In this document: piece by piece, positions 9,244 through 19,191 of the stretch | Numbering within the stretch: position 1 is the stretch's first letter | How the letters are laid out: every line of letters starts with the position of its first letter | Assembly: GCA_022865305.1 (NCBI GenBank) | Contig: JALHSP010000043.1 | Coordinates: 62,001 to 126,000, forward strand | Direction: 5' to 3' | Length of the DNA: 64,000 nucleotides | DNA from: Bacteroidales bacterium | GTDB lineage: Bacteria > Bacteroidota > Bacteroidia > Bacteroidales > VadinHA17 | Made by a program: the position numbers and the translations under genes | Notes under the pieces: generated by a model | What the model was told of the DNA's origin: nothing | The model's database searches: none | What the model saw: the letters and a program-made list of their open reading frames with translations, nothing else

Positions 9244-10377
9244 ATGAAGAACAAATCTACTCTTATTCTCCTACTGATTTTTGGCTATTCAGGCTTTCAG
9301 TTATCAGCCCAGAAATCAGGAACAATTGTTTTGGATGAAATTGTGCGTCCGCATTTCCGGCAGGAAATATTGATACCTGATTTACCAGGCTATAAAACAT
9401 TAAAGTGTGATTTTCATATTCATACAGTCTATTCAGACGGAACTGTGTGGCCTACGGTACGTGTCAGCGAGGCCTGGGAAGATGGCCCTGATGCTATCGC
9501 CATAACAGATCATATTGAAGGTAATCCCAGAAAGTTGCCGGGTCAGAAACATACTGAATATGAAATTGCACTTGCTTCTGCACAGGCAGCTGATATCATC
9601 CTGGTGAAAGGAGGGGAGATATCGAGAAGCATGCCTCCCGGGCATTTCAATGCTTTGTTTGTAACGGATGTGAATGCTCTCAATGTGGCTGATTATATGG
9701 ACGCAATAGGCGAGGCAGTAAAGCAGGGCGGATTTATTATCTGGAATCACCCGGGCTGGCGCAGACAACAAACTGATACAACAAAATGGATGGCTGAACA
9801 TGAAGCCATTTATAATAAAGGATGGATGCATGGCATTGAAGTCTTTAATGAAAAAGAGTGGTATCCGGAAGCTATACAATGGGCAATGGAAAAGAACCTG
9901 GCAGTAACCGGTAATTCTGATATCCATGATTTCTATGAAAATTACTACAATACCGGCCGGTTCCCGATACGTCCTGTCACCCTGGTATTTGCCAGAGAAA
10001 AAACAGAAGAATCGCTTAAGGAAGCAATGTTCGCCAAACGTACTGCGACACTCTTCTTTAACAAACTTGTCGGGAAAAAAGAGTTCATTGAGCCCCTGGT
10101 AAACCAGTCGATAAGGGTTGCTGAGCCTCATTTATGGCAGGACGGATATGCCTGGTTTGCTGTTGAGAATCTGACTGATATTGAATTCACCCTGGTAAAG
10201 ACTGGTTCGGATGATTCTGAACTTCCCGGTAGGACAATCCTGCCTCCAGGAGGGACAATCATACTAAGGGCTAAACAACCTGAAGGGCAAACAATGAATT
10301 ATTATTTCAATCTGGAAAATGTTCTGACTGGAGTCGAGCAATATTATGAATACAAAATGTCCGTCAGGTATGAATAA
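9244..10377 (+). CDS. PHP-domain phosphodiesterase (Sb-PDE family), exported
   Basis: This 377-residue protein carries a signal peptide (MKNKSTLILLLIFGYSGFQL.SAQ) and then a PHP metal-dependent phosphoesterase domain: CDFHIHTVYSDGT (His-x-His), AIAITDHIEG, KGGEISR, WNHPG and NSDIHDF supply the expected His, Asp and Glu ligands. A small beta-domain forms the last 100 residues. Such secreted PHP proteins of Bacteroidetes are annotated as Sb-PDE-type phosphodiesterases acting on organophosphate diesters; the natural substrate is not known. The gene overlaps the start of the GH92 pseudogene by eight bases (ATGAATAA), so the two were probably co-transcribed. Confidence 0.85.
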   Translation: MKNKSTLILLLIFGYSGFQLSAQKSGTIVLDEIVRPHFRQEILIPDLPGYKTLKCDFHIHTVYSDGTVWPTVRVSEAWEDGPDAIAITDHIEGNPRKLPGQKHTEYEIALASAQAADIILVKGGEISRSMPPGHFNALFVTDVNALNVADYMDAIGEAVKQGGFIIWNHPGWRRQQTDTTKWMAEHEAIYNKGWMHGIEVFNEKEWYPEAIQWAMEKNLAVTGNSDIHDFYENYYNTGRFPIRPVTLVFAREKTEESLKEAMFAKRTATLFFNKLVGKKEFIEPLVNQSIRVAEPHLWQDGYAWFAVENLTDIEFTLVKTGSDDSELPGRTILPPGGTIILRAKQPEGQTMNYYFNLENVLTGVEQYYEYKMSVRYE

Positions 10378-12107
10378 ACCATGGCTTACCCCTGTATTGA
10401 TCTGCCTGGTTTTATGGATTCTGATCTCATGCAAGTCAGATCTTCCTGTTGATTATGTTGATCCGTTTATCTGTACTGAGGGCGACCACGGGCAATGGCT
10501 TCCTGCGGCACTGGTACCTTTTGGTCTGGTTGAGCTTTGCCCCGATACCTGGCCCGGAAGTCTCACTGCAGACGGTGATCTGGCACATTCCGGTTATGAT
10601 TTTTCTGATGAGCATATTCGCGGTTTCAGCCATCTTCACCATCCAAGTTCAGGAGGAACAAACATTAGCGACAGGGCAGGACTGCTCTCCGTCGTTCCGT
10701 TTAGCGGCATCCCTGCTGATTCTTTTTTTATTAACCCGGTCCTTAAAATAGATAAATCAACCGAAAAGGCTGAGGCAGGATATTATTCCGTTCATCTTCC
10801 TGAGGATAACATACTGGCTGAACTGACTGCTACAGTGCATTCGGGAATTCACCGTTATACTTTTAACGGTTCTGAAAGCAATAAAATCTTTATTTATGAA
10901 GGAAACAGGGGAGGAGCAACTGGTATATCATGCAGACAGGTTGACGGTAATTCTCTGGAAGGTTCAATAGGAAACAAGTATTTCGTAATCAGGTTCAATA
11001 AACCTGTTGAAAAGATAAGGTTATGGAACGGCAGCCGGATAATTGAAGGTAATATGCTTGAAAAACAGGATAACGGCGGGATTATTTGTGAATTCAATGA
11101 TCCTGGAACCAGGGAACTACTGGTTAAAACTGTTATCTCTCTCTCTTCTGTTGACGCCGCGCGGAAAAATCTCGATATCGAATGTAATCACTGGAATTTT
11201 GAAAAGGTCAGAGCGAATGCAGCTGACTCGTGGAATGAAATTTTGTCTGCAATAAAGGTTGAAGGAAGAAACCATGATGATAAAGTGACTTTTTACACAG
11301 CTCTGTATCATACGTGCTTTTTACCTGTGAACCAGACTGATACGGACGGTACATATCCGGGGCTTGACCAGCAGCTTCATAGGGCTGAAGGTTACATTCA
11401 TTATGATGGCTTTGCATTCTGGGACTCTTTCCGGACCAAATATCCATTATATAGCCTTTTCATTCCCGGTATCTACAGTGATATTGTCACATCATTACGT
11501 GATCTTTATGAGCAGGCTGATAACTGGGGATCCTCCCGGGAAGTGATCATCCTCCTCATGGCGTGATCTTCAAAGCTGCCGGTAAGAACGGGTACCAGAT
11601 ATTCGCTTCATGTCGACATGAACATATGTTAATGGTTGTGGCTGATGCATACTTCAAGGGATTGATGCGTACTGATATAAAACCTGTTTATCCATATATG
11701 CGTAAAGAGGTGATGCTGCAAATGCCTGAAAAATATGATTCAATCGGATTTATAAAACGACACCTGATGGATATCTCGAAGAGATGGATGATGATTATGG
11801 TTGCATGGCTGCATGGTACGCTATGAGCGCCATGGGCTTTTACGAGGTTTGTCCTGGGAATCCTGTCTACCAGTTGACTGCACCAATCTTTGATGAGGTT
11901 ACGATAAACCTGGATAATTCAATTTATAAGGGGAGAAAATTTGTTATAAGTACAGTCGGTATGAATAAAAAAAACATTTACATTCAGTCTGCCACACTGA
12001 ATGGAAAACCTTTTCAGAGATCAAATATTACTCACGAGGAAATAATTAATGGGGGTAAACTTGTATTTATAATGGGAAATACACCAAATAAAAACTGGGG
12101 AATATGA
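10370..12107 (+). pseudogene. GH92 alpha-mannosidase-like lipoprotein, broken by frameshifts and an internal deletion
   Basis: The ATG at 10370 opens a lipoprotein signal (LICLVLWILISC) followed by the GH92 N-terminal domain (VDYVDPFICT, GYDFSDEHIRGFSHLHH) and the start of the helical barrel (GFAFWDSFRTKYPLYSLF). The frame then ends at 11566. Homology continues one frame lower from about 11540 (KNGYQIFASCRHEHMLMVVA up to EKYDSIGFI) and again another frame lower from about 11760 (PDGYLEEMDDDYGCMAAWYA and AMGFYEVCPGNPVYQ) to the stop at 12107. Between KYDSIGFI and DDYGCMAAWY members of GH92 have roughly 150-200 residues, including the general acid region; here almost nothing remains. Total length is about 580 residues against 720-770 in the family. 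I infer a non-functional remnant, unless the assembly is wrong. Confidence 0.85.
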
Positions 12108-12136
12108 TTATATTTTTTATTCATAAATAAAGCAAT

Positions 12137-12508
12137 ATGAAAACAATATTAACAGACAGGATGCCGGTTGTAAAAGGTCATTATTCACCTGTTATTGAGC
12201 ATGGCGGATTAATCTATTTATCAGGACAGGTGCCGGTAGATCCCATAACACAGAAAGTCCCTTTTACTGTTGAGGAGCAGACCGAGCTGGTCCTTTCAAA
12301 AATTGATCTGCTATTAAGGGAATCAGGAAGCTCCAGGAATAAGGTACTTCAGGTAAGGATCTATATAACTGATATATCCCTGTGGGATCAGGTCAATAAA
12401 GTATATGCCGGTTTTTTCGGGGATCACAAACCGGCAAGATGTGTCATTCCTGTCGGTAAGCTTCATTATGGTTGTCTTATTGAAGCTGAAGCAGTTGCCT
12501 TTGTTTGA
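12137..12508 (+). CDS. RidA/YjgF/Rid family enamine/imine deaminase
   Basis: The 123-residue protein has typical Rid family length and motifs: YSPVIEHGGLIYLSGQVPVD near the N-terminus, VLQVRIYITDI in the middle, and the conserved Arg of PARCVIPVGKL (about residue 103) that binds the carboxylate, then a Glu in CLIEAEAVAFV. RidA hydrolyses reactive 2-aminoacrylate released by PLP-dependent dehydratases. The next gene, 31 bases downstream, encodes a PLP enzyme related to D-serine dehydratase, which would produce exactly this intermediate, so the two probably work together. Cytoplasmic. Confidence 0.9.
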   Translation: MKTILTDRMPVVKGHYSPVIEHGGLIYLSGQVPVDPITQKVPFTVEEQTELVLSKIDLLLRESGSSRNKVLQVRIYITDISLWDQVNKVYAGFFGDHKPARCVIPVGKLHYGCLIEAEAVAFV

Positions 12509-12539
12509 TTATCCTGTTATTGGTAATAACTACGTTCTT

Positions 12540-13625
12540 ATGATTACAACCCCTACACTTCTTCTCAACGAAGAGATTTGCCGCAGGAATATTAAGGAAA
12601 TGGCAGATAAAGCCCGGAGAAACAAAATAATCCTGAGGCCTCACTTTAAAACTCATCAGTCCATAGAAATCGGAAAGTGGTTCAGGGAGGAAGGGATTGA
12701 CAGAATCACTGTTTCATCCCTGAAAATGGCAGGCTATTTTGTGCAGGATAACTGGAAAGACATTCTGGTTGCTTTTCCGGTCAATATCCTGGAAATAGAT
12801 ACAATTAACCGGCTTGCAGGAAATATCAGGTTATCACTCCTGGTCGAATCTGTTGAAGCTGTGGAGTACCTGGCACAACATCTGAAATCACCTGTCAGTG
12901 TTTATGTAAAAGTTGATATCGGATTTCACCGGACCGGAGTAAGCTGGGATGATCATCAGACAGTATCAGAGATCCTGAAATCTGTTAACAATTCCGGCAA
13001 AATCTCATTCAGCGGTTTCCTGACACATGCCGGGTACAGCTATAAGTCGAGAAGCATCAGTGAGATCCAGGCTGTCCATGACGAAAGCACATCCAGGATG
13101 GTAAGCCTGAAGAAGCATTTTATCGCTGAATATCCTGACCTTAAGATCTCAGTCGGCGATACACCAACCTGCAGCAGGATGGAAGATTTCGGCATGGTTG
13201 ATGAAATCAGACCGGGGAATTTTGTTTTTTATGATGTCACTCAGAACATAATCGGCTCATGCTCAGTTGACCAGATAGCTGTTGCAATGGCATGTCCCGT
13301 GGTTGCTGTTCATAAGGAGAGGAATGAGATCGTTATCTATGGTGGGAGCGTTCATTTTGCGAAAGACAGCGTTACAGACAGGGATGGTAAAACAATTTAT
13401 GGCAGGGTAGTAAGAAACGATGACACCGGATGGGGGGAAGTCATTGAAGGAGCATATCTTAAAAAACTGTCGCAGGAGCATGGGATAATTTATGTGCCGT
13501 CTGATATAGTCAGCCAGTATAAAATCGGAGATATTATACTGGTGTTACCGGTACATTCCTGCACAACTGCCAATCTTATGAAGGAATATATAACACTTGA
13601 CGGCAGGATTATCAGCAGGTTATAG
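12540..13625 (+). CDS. DSD1 family PLP-dependent enzyme (D-serine dehydratase / D-threonine aldolase-like)
   Basis: The 361-residue protein starts at ATG 12540; an in-frame ATG 45 codons upstream would lie inside the RidA gene and is rejected. The N-terminal alanine-racemase-type barrel holds the PLP lysine in ILRPHFKTHQ (Lys37), and the C-terminal domain has the metal-binding His-x-Cys of VLPVHSCTTANL. These are the marks of the fold-type III family that covers metal-dependent D-serine dehydratase and D-threonine aldolase. Pairing with RidA favours a dehydratase or another enamine-producing reaction. The stop lies one base from the stop of the convergent Ldh-family gene. Confidence 0.87.
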   Translation: MITTPTLLLNEEICRRNIKEMADKARRNKIILRPHFKTHQSIEIGKWFREEGIDRITVSSLKMAGYFVQDNWKDILVAFPVNILEIDTINRLAGNIRLSLLVESVEAVEYLAQHLKSPVSVYVKVDIGFHRTGVSWDDHQTVSEILKSVNNSGKISFSGFLTHAGYSYKSRSISEIQAVHDESTSRMVSLKKHFIAEYPDLKISVGDTPTCSRMEDFGMVDEIRPGNFVFYDVTQNIIGSCSVDQIAVAMACPVVAVHKERNEIVIYGGSVHFAKDSVTDRDGKTIYGRVVRNDDTGWGEVIEGAYLKKLSQEHGIIYVPSDIVSQYKIGDIILVLPVHSCTTANLMKEYITLDGRIISRL

Positions 13626-13626
13626 G

Positions 13627-14697
13627 TTATTCAAATTCGATTTTCAGTTCTTTGGCAATTGATATCAGATCATCCTTTATTGCAGGAACAAGATTAATAC
13701 CTTCTTTCATAATCCTTTTCTCTGCTTCCCTTTCAGGATCGCCAGGTATCAAAACACGATCCTGGCCTTCAGCTGGTTTGGCTGATCGGAAGGTCTCTAT
13801 CCATTCATCCATTTTTGTTTTAAATTCATGCGCTGTCTGAAAAGCATCAATCCTCATCGCCCCGAAAAAATGCCCCGTACCTTCACCAACTTTCTTGTCA
13901 AGAACCGGAAGATAAGCAACGCTTGGAGGTACGTATGGCCCGAAATTAGCTCCACTGAAGACAGCGCAGAAAATATCGACAATGGCAGAGAGACAATATC
14001 CTTTATGGCTTCCGTGTAACCTGTCGCCTCCGAGGGTTAGCATTGAACCTCCCGACTTCAGGATAGCAGGGTCATCGGAAGGTTTACCTGTTTTATCCTG
14101 AACTAATCCCAATGCAACTTTCTCACCTTTCTTTTCTGCTACAGCCAGTTTTCCCCTGGCTATCGGTGTTGTGGCAAAATCGGCAACAAATGGTGGTTGT
14201 TTCAGCGCAGGTATCGCAACAGCGATCGGATTAGTTCCCATCATCCTGCTGATTGAAAATGTCGGAGCAACGAGCGGATTGGCATTAGTCAGGCAAATAC
14301 CGATCATGTCATACCTGAGGGCCATCATGGAGTAGTATCCGGCAATCCCGAAATGGTTCGAATGTCGTGTTGATACCCATCCTGTCCCTGCTTTTCCTGC
14401 TTTTTCAATTGCAATTTCCATAGATCTCCTTGCAGATATCATACCAACGGCATTGTCTCCGTCAACAACGGCAGTACTTGGTGATTCATGAACAATCCTG
14501 ACATCAGGTTTTACATTGATACGTCCTGCTTTCCACAACTCGTAATAATCTTTGATCCTGATCATTCCATGAGAAGCATGATCCCTTAATTCTGCAGCCA
14601 TAAATACTTCAGCGATGATCTTTGAATCACTTGCGCTGCACCCCATTTTCATGAAGACGTTTCTTGTAAAGTCGAACAGGTAATTGTATTTATACAT
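13627..14697 (-). CDS. Ldh family (malate/L-lactate/ureidoglycolate-type) NAD(P)-dependent dehydrogenase
   Basis: The 356-residue protein belongs to the type-2 malate/L-sulfolactate dehydrogenase family, not to the Rossmann lactate dehydrogenases. Hallmarks are AAELRDHASHGMIRI, ALRYDMIGICLTNANPLVAP, the segment GTNPIAVAIP, and GGDRLHGSHKGYCLSAIVDI. Such enzymes reduce or oxidise 2-oxo/2-hydroxy acids with NAD(P)H. Substrate specificity cannot be decided. It ends one base from the convergent PLP-enzyme gene and may share a metabolic theme (2-oxo acids from amino acids), but it is on the other strand. Confidence 0.88.
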   Translation of the reverse strand: MYKYNYLFDFTRNVFMKMGCSASDSKIIAEVFMAAELRDHASHGMIRIKDYYELWKAGRINVKPDVRIVHESPSTAVVDGDNAVGMISARRSMEIAIEKAGKAGTGWVSTRHSNHFGIAGYYSMMALRYDMIGICLTNANPLVAPTFSISRMMGTNPIAVAIPALKQPPFVADFATTPIARGKLAVAEKKGEKVALGLVQDKTGKPSDDPAILKSGGSMLTLGGDRLHGSHKGYCLSAIVDIFCAVFSGANFGPYVPPSVAYLPVLDKKVGEGTGHFFGAMRIDAFQTAHEFKTKMDEWIETFRSAKPAEGQDRVLIPGDPEREAEKRIMKEGINLVPAIKDDLISIAKELKIEFE

Positions 14698-14724
14698 AAA
14701 ATAAACTATTGGGTGGTTAAGTCC

Positions 14725-17700
14725 TTATTTTCTGACCCTTACCGGGTAAGGCGGCCTGACAGGTTCTTCAGGAGGATTCTTTTCCAGTTCCTTAAGAGCA
14801 ACTTCTATAGCCTTTTCGAGCTGAGGATCTTTTCCGTTTATAATATCCACAGGCCATTGTTCCACCTCAATATCAGGTGCTACTCCGACATTTTCCACAA
14901 CGAATCCATCATTTGTCCATATTGCAAGATTTGGAGCAGTTACTCCTCCTCCGTCAATTAATTCAGGAAAGCCTAAAGTGCCAACAAGACCACCCCAGGT
15001 TCTTTTACCTACAAGTGTACCTAAACCGAATTTTTTGAATATCCAGGGTAGCATATCACCTCCTGATCCTGCCATTTCGTCAATAATCATGACTTTAGGC
15101 CCCTGTATTGAAGCGCTGGGAGATTTCAAATCCTTACCATAACGCATATTCCAGTAAGCCTGAAGCGGACGCTGAAGAATATCAATATAATAGTCTGCCA
15201 ATAAACCTCCTCCGTTGAATCTTTCATCAATGATAATTGCTTTCCGGTTTGCCTGGGGGAAAAAGTACCTTTTAAAATATTCGTGTCCCTGGGTTGAGGT
15301 ATTTGGCACGTAAACATAAGCTACCTGTCCTTTAGTTGCTTCCGTAACTTTTCTCAGGTTGCCTTCGACCCAGTCACGGTTTCTAAGTGAGTATTCACCT
15401 GCTACCGGAACGACTTTTATAACTCTCGAACCTGCATAATCGGGTTTATCGTTGATAGTCAGTTCCACTATCTTACCATCGGTATTTTCGAAAAAGCTAT
15501 AAATGTTTTTATCAGCAGTTATATCTTTCCCGTTTACAGCGAGAATGTAGTCTCCTTTTTTGACATTAAGACCTGGTTCTGTCAGTGGCGATCTCAGATC
15601 GGGATTCCAGTTCAGTCCGCCATAGATCTTATCTATGCGGTATCTGTTGGCTGATAACACATAATCTGCTCCAAGTAGTCCTCCGCCTATTCGTTGAGGA
15701 TTATTAAGCCTTTCACCTCCGCCAACAGAATGATGTCCTACACTTAATTCACTGCACATCCACTGAATGACCCTGTTGAGATCACTTCTGCAGGCAAGGT
15801 CAGGAAGGAATTTTGAATATTTTACTTTCATGGCATTCCAGTCGGCTCCCTGCATTCCCGGATCATAGAAATAGTCGCGATTGATTCTCCATGCTTCATC
15901 AAAAATCTGAGGCCATTCAGCTAGAGGATCAATTTTGACTGTAATAGCACCTCTGTTTAATATTCCTTTCCCGGGTTCAGGTTTTTTACCTGCATCTGTT
16001 ATCCCAAAAACCTCTCCTTTATTGTAGAACATCTTATTCCTGTCAGCAGATACTTTATAACCATCAAGCTCCATAACCTCCTCATCCTTACGTTCTTTCA
16101 GACTGTATTTATGCAACTTTGAAGATTCTGACGGGACAGAAGGCCTTATTATATATAAGATTTCTCCTGTGGCAGCAACACCAAGGCTTACGAAGTTGCC
16201 GGACCTGACCGGCAGGTAGACTATCCTTTCCTGAATGCCATCCGTTTCGATTTTTAATACTTCTGTTTTTACTTCAGAGGGCGAGGCAGATTTTGTATCT
16301 TTTTTATTCTTTTCAACTGGTTTCTCCGGTTCGTTTTTTTCAGGTTTAATCGTTTCTTCATCGCTCTCTTTTGCAAAGGGAGATTCAATATCTTTTCTAA
16401 GGGTAACGAGATAAATTGCTTTTGTCATCCTCATATCCGCGCTGGAAAGATCGAACCAGTTGACAACAGGGCCGGCATCAGTTGAAGCAAAGAAATAAAG
16501 GTATTCCCCGTTCGGATCAAATACTGGCTCTGAGGCATCACTTAATCCATCTGTTACCTGAAATGATTTCTGCTGGTCAAGTGAATACAGGTAGACAACT
16601 TTAAAATTTGTCTCCAGCATTTTTGTATATGTAATCCATCTTGAATCTGATGACCAGTCACTGAAGATATTTCGAAATGCTCCCGGATATAAAAGCTCAT
16701 CAGCATCAATTTTCTTAATAGAATTTGATGCGATATCAATAATATATAGATTTCTTCCATTGTCAGCATAGCAGATTTTCTTACTGTCAGGAGACCATTC
16801 CGGGAATGCATAGAAACCTGTTCCGGTAAGTTTAAAAGACTTGACATCCCCCTTACCCTCCTGTGATTTCAGGTAAAGCATATATTCTCCCGAAGCATCT
16901 GAAAAATATGCAATGGTTTTTCCGTCTGGAGACCATGAAGGGTATTTTTCATGAGCGTTGGTAGTAAGGGTAATGTTTCTCGGGTCACCTTTTTCAGCCG
17001 GCAATGTTATTATGTCCCCCCTGAAATCAAAAACAACACGGGATCCTGTCGGCGAGATGTCGACGCTGCGAAAATAGTTGTTCCCCTGAACATACCTTGG
17101 TCTTAGCTCGAGAAGATCAGCTGCAATTCCAACCGTGAGCTTCTTTACAGTAGTTGAATTTATATCAAAAGTATGTAAATATCCTTCCTGTTCAAAAATT
17201 ATCATTCCATTACCAGCGGACGCTTTCAGGATTGGGAAGTCGGTAAAGGAAGTCAACTGTTTCAATTCTTTTGTTCCTGTCTCATAGCTAAAAAGGTTGA
17301 ATTCTCCATTTCTGTCGCTGGCAAAGAAAATCTTGCCACCAATCCACATCGGATCTGCATCATTGCAACCCTCTTTTGGCTGTGGTATTTTTACAACTGC
17401 ATGGTCCGCGAAAGAATATATCCAGATAGTTGAGATCCTTCCACCCCTGTAATTCTTCCATTGCATGTAGGCAGGTGCAAGAGGAGTGTAAGCCATTGAC
17501 GTACCATCTGGTGAATAACATGCTGACCATGCATTGGGAATCTCCAGCTTTTCGGGAAAACCTCCTTCTGTTTTTACTGTGTAAAGCTGATAAAATCTGT
17601 TGGTAAAGACAGAACGCTGTGATGCAAAGAGGATACTCTTACTATCAGGTGTGAAGCCCCTCACCAGGTCGTTACCAGGATGCCATGTCAGCCTTGTGGG

Positions 17701-18012
17701 AACACCTCCTTCTGCCGGAATTATGTAAACATCAGTATTCCCGTCATACTGGGCACTGAAAGCAATAAGTTTTCCATCAGGAGAAAAGAAAGGATCAGAT
17801 TCGATTCCTTCATCAACAGTAAGCCGTACAGGTTGGGAACCATCAGCATTTGCTATCCACAGATCTTCTGCATAAATAAAAGCAATATGTGCATTGCTGA
17901 TTGCAGGTTGTGCCATCATCCTCGTATCTTTTGTGTTAATCCCATATGATAAGCTGGAGATAAACCCAAACAGGATAAGAACTGAGAAAAAATGAATAAT
18001 AAATCTTTTCAT
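14725..18012 (-). CDS. Tricorn-like S41 family protease with WD40-type propellers and PDZ domain, exported
   Basis: The 1095-residue protein has a signal peptide (residues 1-24), then repeated SPDG(K/T) blades of the tricorn propellers up to about residue 560 (DPFFSPDGKLIAFSAQYDGN, SWSPDGKTIAYFSDA). A Lys/Glu-rich linker (about 580-610, KPEKNEPEKPVEKNKKD) leads to a second propeller remnant, a C1 helical domain, a PDZ domain (GLNVKKGDYILAVNG) and the S41 peptidase core (ERFNGGGLLADYY; DEMAGSGGDMLPW with the catalytic Ser at about 983). It is full length. Role: degradation of peptides in the periplasm or outside. It follows no obvious operon partner. Confidence 0.92.
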   Translation of the reverse strand: MKRFIIHFFSVLILFGFISSLSYGINTKDTRMMAQPAISNAHIAFIYAEDLWIANADGSQPVRLTVDEGIESDPFFSPDGKLIAFSAQYDGNTDVYIIPAEGGVPTRLTWHPGNDLVRGFTPDSKSILFASQRSVFTNRFYQLYTVKTEGGFPEKLEIPNAWSACYSPDGTSMAYTPLAPAYMQWKNYRGGRISTIWIYSFADHAVVKIPQPKEGCNDADPMWIGGKIFFASDRNGEFNLFSYETGTKELKQLTSFTDFPILKASAGNGMIIFEQEGYLHTFDINSTTVKKLTVGIAADLLELRPRYVQGNNYFRSVDISPTGSRVVFDFRGDIITLPAEKGDPRNITLTTNAHEKYPSWSPDGKTIAYFSDASGEYMLYLKSQEGKGDVKSFKLTGTGFYAFPEWSPDSKKICYADNGRNLYIIDIASNSIKKIDADELLYPGAFRNIFSDWSSDSRWITYTKMLETNFKVVYLYSLDQQKSFQVTDGLSDASEPVFDPNGEYLYFFASTDAGPVVNWFDLSSADMRMTKAIYLVTLRKDIESPFAKESDEETIKPEKNEPEKPVEKNKKDTKSASPSEVKTEVLKIETDGIQERIVYLPVRSGNFVSLGVAATGEILYIIRPSVPSESSKLHKYSLKERKDEEVMELDGYKVSADRNKMFYNKGEVFGITDAGKKPEPGKGILNRGAITVKIDPLAEWPQIFDEAWRINRDYFYDPGMQGADWNAMKVKYSKFLPDLACRSDLNRVIQWMCSELSVGHHSVGGGERLNNPQRIGGGLLGADYVLSANRYRIDKIYGGLNWNPDLRSPLTEPGLNVKKGDYILAVNGKDITADKNIYSFFENTDGKIVELTINDKPDYAGSRVIKVVPVAGEYSLRNRDWVEGNLRKVTEATKGQVAYVYVPNTSTQGHEYFKRYFFPQANRKAIIIDERFNGGGLLADYYIDILQRPLQAYWNMRYGKDLKSPSASIQGPKVMIIDEMAGSGGDMLPWIFKKFGLGTLVGKRTWGGLVGTLGFPELIDGGGVTAPNLAIWTNDGFVVENVGVAPDIEVEQWPVDIINGKDPQLEKAIEVALKELEKNPPEEPVRPPYPVRVRK

Positions 18013-18169
18013 AACAGAATTTTAAGTTTAACCCTATTCCTTTTGCGATAATAGTAATTTGCAGGATATGAAATTACCAAATTCCTGAGAATTGCGACTA
18101 TAGATTATAAAAATAGATTTACAAAATTTAATAGTTTGTATTTACACCCTTACAGTCGTAAACACTTTT

Positions 18170-18209
18170 ACCTTTCAGCCTTTGTGCCTTTGCGCCTTTA
18201 AACCTTTCT
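18170..18209. repeat. Array of five degenerate octamers (RCCTTTNN)
   Basis: Five consecutive eight-base units fit RCCTTTNN: ACCTTTCA, GCCTTTGT, GCCTTTGC, GCCTTTAA, ACCTTTCT. The fourth and fifth overlap the last codons and stop of the SDR gene (stop at 18198-18200). It parallels, with another sequence, the arrays at 3991, 24655 and 51334. Confidence 0.75.
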
Positions 18210-18959
18210 GTAATTATGATTCACTCCTGCCTGTGCTGTGGGCGTTATGACGAGATCATTAATACAAACATGAGTAGGTAAGGTTGCACAATAGTAGATT
18301 GCCTCCGCTATATCTTCTTCTTTGAGCGCTTCAATTCCCTTATATACTGTTTTTGCTTTCTCTTCATCTCCTTTAAACCTGACAAGCGAGAACTCTGTTT
18401 CTGCCATACCGGGAGCAATTTGTGTTACCTTAATATTATTTTTCAGGAGATCGATTCTCATTGATTTTGAAAGGGAATCCACTGCAGATTTTGTAGCGCA
18501 ATAGACATTGCCGTTTTCATATACATCCTTACCTGCAATGGAGCCAATATTTATAATGTGTCCTTGTCCGCGGGTAACCATAAGTGGTGCAACAGCTCTT
18601 GTAACATATAGAAGCCCTTTCACATTTGTATCAATCATCCTTTCCCAGTCGTCAATGAATCCATTATCAATATGTTCCAGTCCGACAGCCAGTCCGGCAT
18701 TATTGACCAGGATATCAATGGTTTTCCATTCTTCAGGCAGATTCATAATTACAGATGCGACTTCGTCCCTGTTCCTTACATCGAAGGTGAGGGATAATAC
18801 TTTTATCTTCCCAAAAGCAATGAGTTCATTTTTAAGCTTATTGAGACGATCTGTTCTGCGGCCTGTAATCATAATATTGTATCCGTTCTTTGCAAATTTT
18901 ATTGCTGTAGCCCTTCCAAATCCTGAGGTAGCGCCGGTGATCATTATTGTTTTATTCAT
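18198..18959 (-). CDS. SDR family NAD(P)-dependent oxidoreductase
   Basis: A classical short-chain dehydrogenase of 253 residues. The cofactor motif is TGATSGFGRATAIKF (residues 8-22), NNAG follows at about residue 87, the catalytic Ser lies in IINIGSIAGK and the Tyr-x-x-x-Lys pair in NVYCATKSAVDSL. It resembles the YdfG/3-hydroxy acid dehydrogenase group by its GFG variant of the glycine motif and by DIAEAIYYCATLPTHVCINDL near the end, but substrate assignment is an inference. Its final codons lie in an octamer repeat array. Probably monocistronic. Confidence 0.9.
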   Translation of the reverse strand: MNKTIMITGATSGFGRATAIKFAKNGYNIMITGRRTDRLNKLKNELIAFGKIKVLSLTFDVRNRDEVASVIMNLPEEWKTIDILVNNAGLAVGLEHIDNGFIDDWERMIDTNVKGLLYVTRAVAPLMVTRGQGHIINIGSIAGKDVYENGNVYCATKSAVDSLSKSMRIDLLKNNIKVTQIAPGMAETEFSLVRFKGDEEKAKTVYKGIEALKEEDIAEAIYYCATLPTHVCINDLVITPTAQAGVNHNYRKV

Positions 18960-19041
18960 GATGTTTTCAGTTAGTTGAAGTATGTAAAAATAGGAATATT
19001 TTCTTCTAAATTTTCCTTATTCTTTCTATATGGTTTCACGA

Positions 19042-19152
19042 ACTCACCCCCTTATTTTCCCCCTCTCTACTTCGTAAAGAGTGGAAAGTAGTTAATATAT
19101 AATGAGTTATCTCCCCCTCTTTGCGAAGCAGAGAGGGGGCTGGGGGGTGAGT
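19042..19152. repeat. Composite palindromic repeat element upstream of ubiE
   Basis: The outer arms ACTCACCCCC (19042-19051) and GGGGGTGAGT (19143-19152) are exact reverse complements. Inside lies a second hairpin, CCCCCTCT ... AGAGGGGG, around a TTGCGAAGC loop (about 19112-19138), plus an imperfect copy (CCCCCTCTCTACTTCGTAAAGAG) near 19060-19082. The element fills most of the spacer between the divergent SDR and ubiE genes. Confidence 0.7.
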
Positions 19153-19191
19153 ACATGTTTAGTTTATATGAGGCTGATTTCAAAATTACCT

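Noticed and set aside
9433-10131. 232-codon open frame antisense to the PHP phosphodiesterase gene
   Set aside because: It lies wholly inside a well-supported gene and has no domain pattern; it is a shadow frame.
12405-12539. Longer N-terminus for the PLP enzyme starting inside the RidA gene
   Set aside because: The extension is the shifted-frame translation of the RidA C-terminus. The ATG at 12540 fits the family start.
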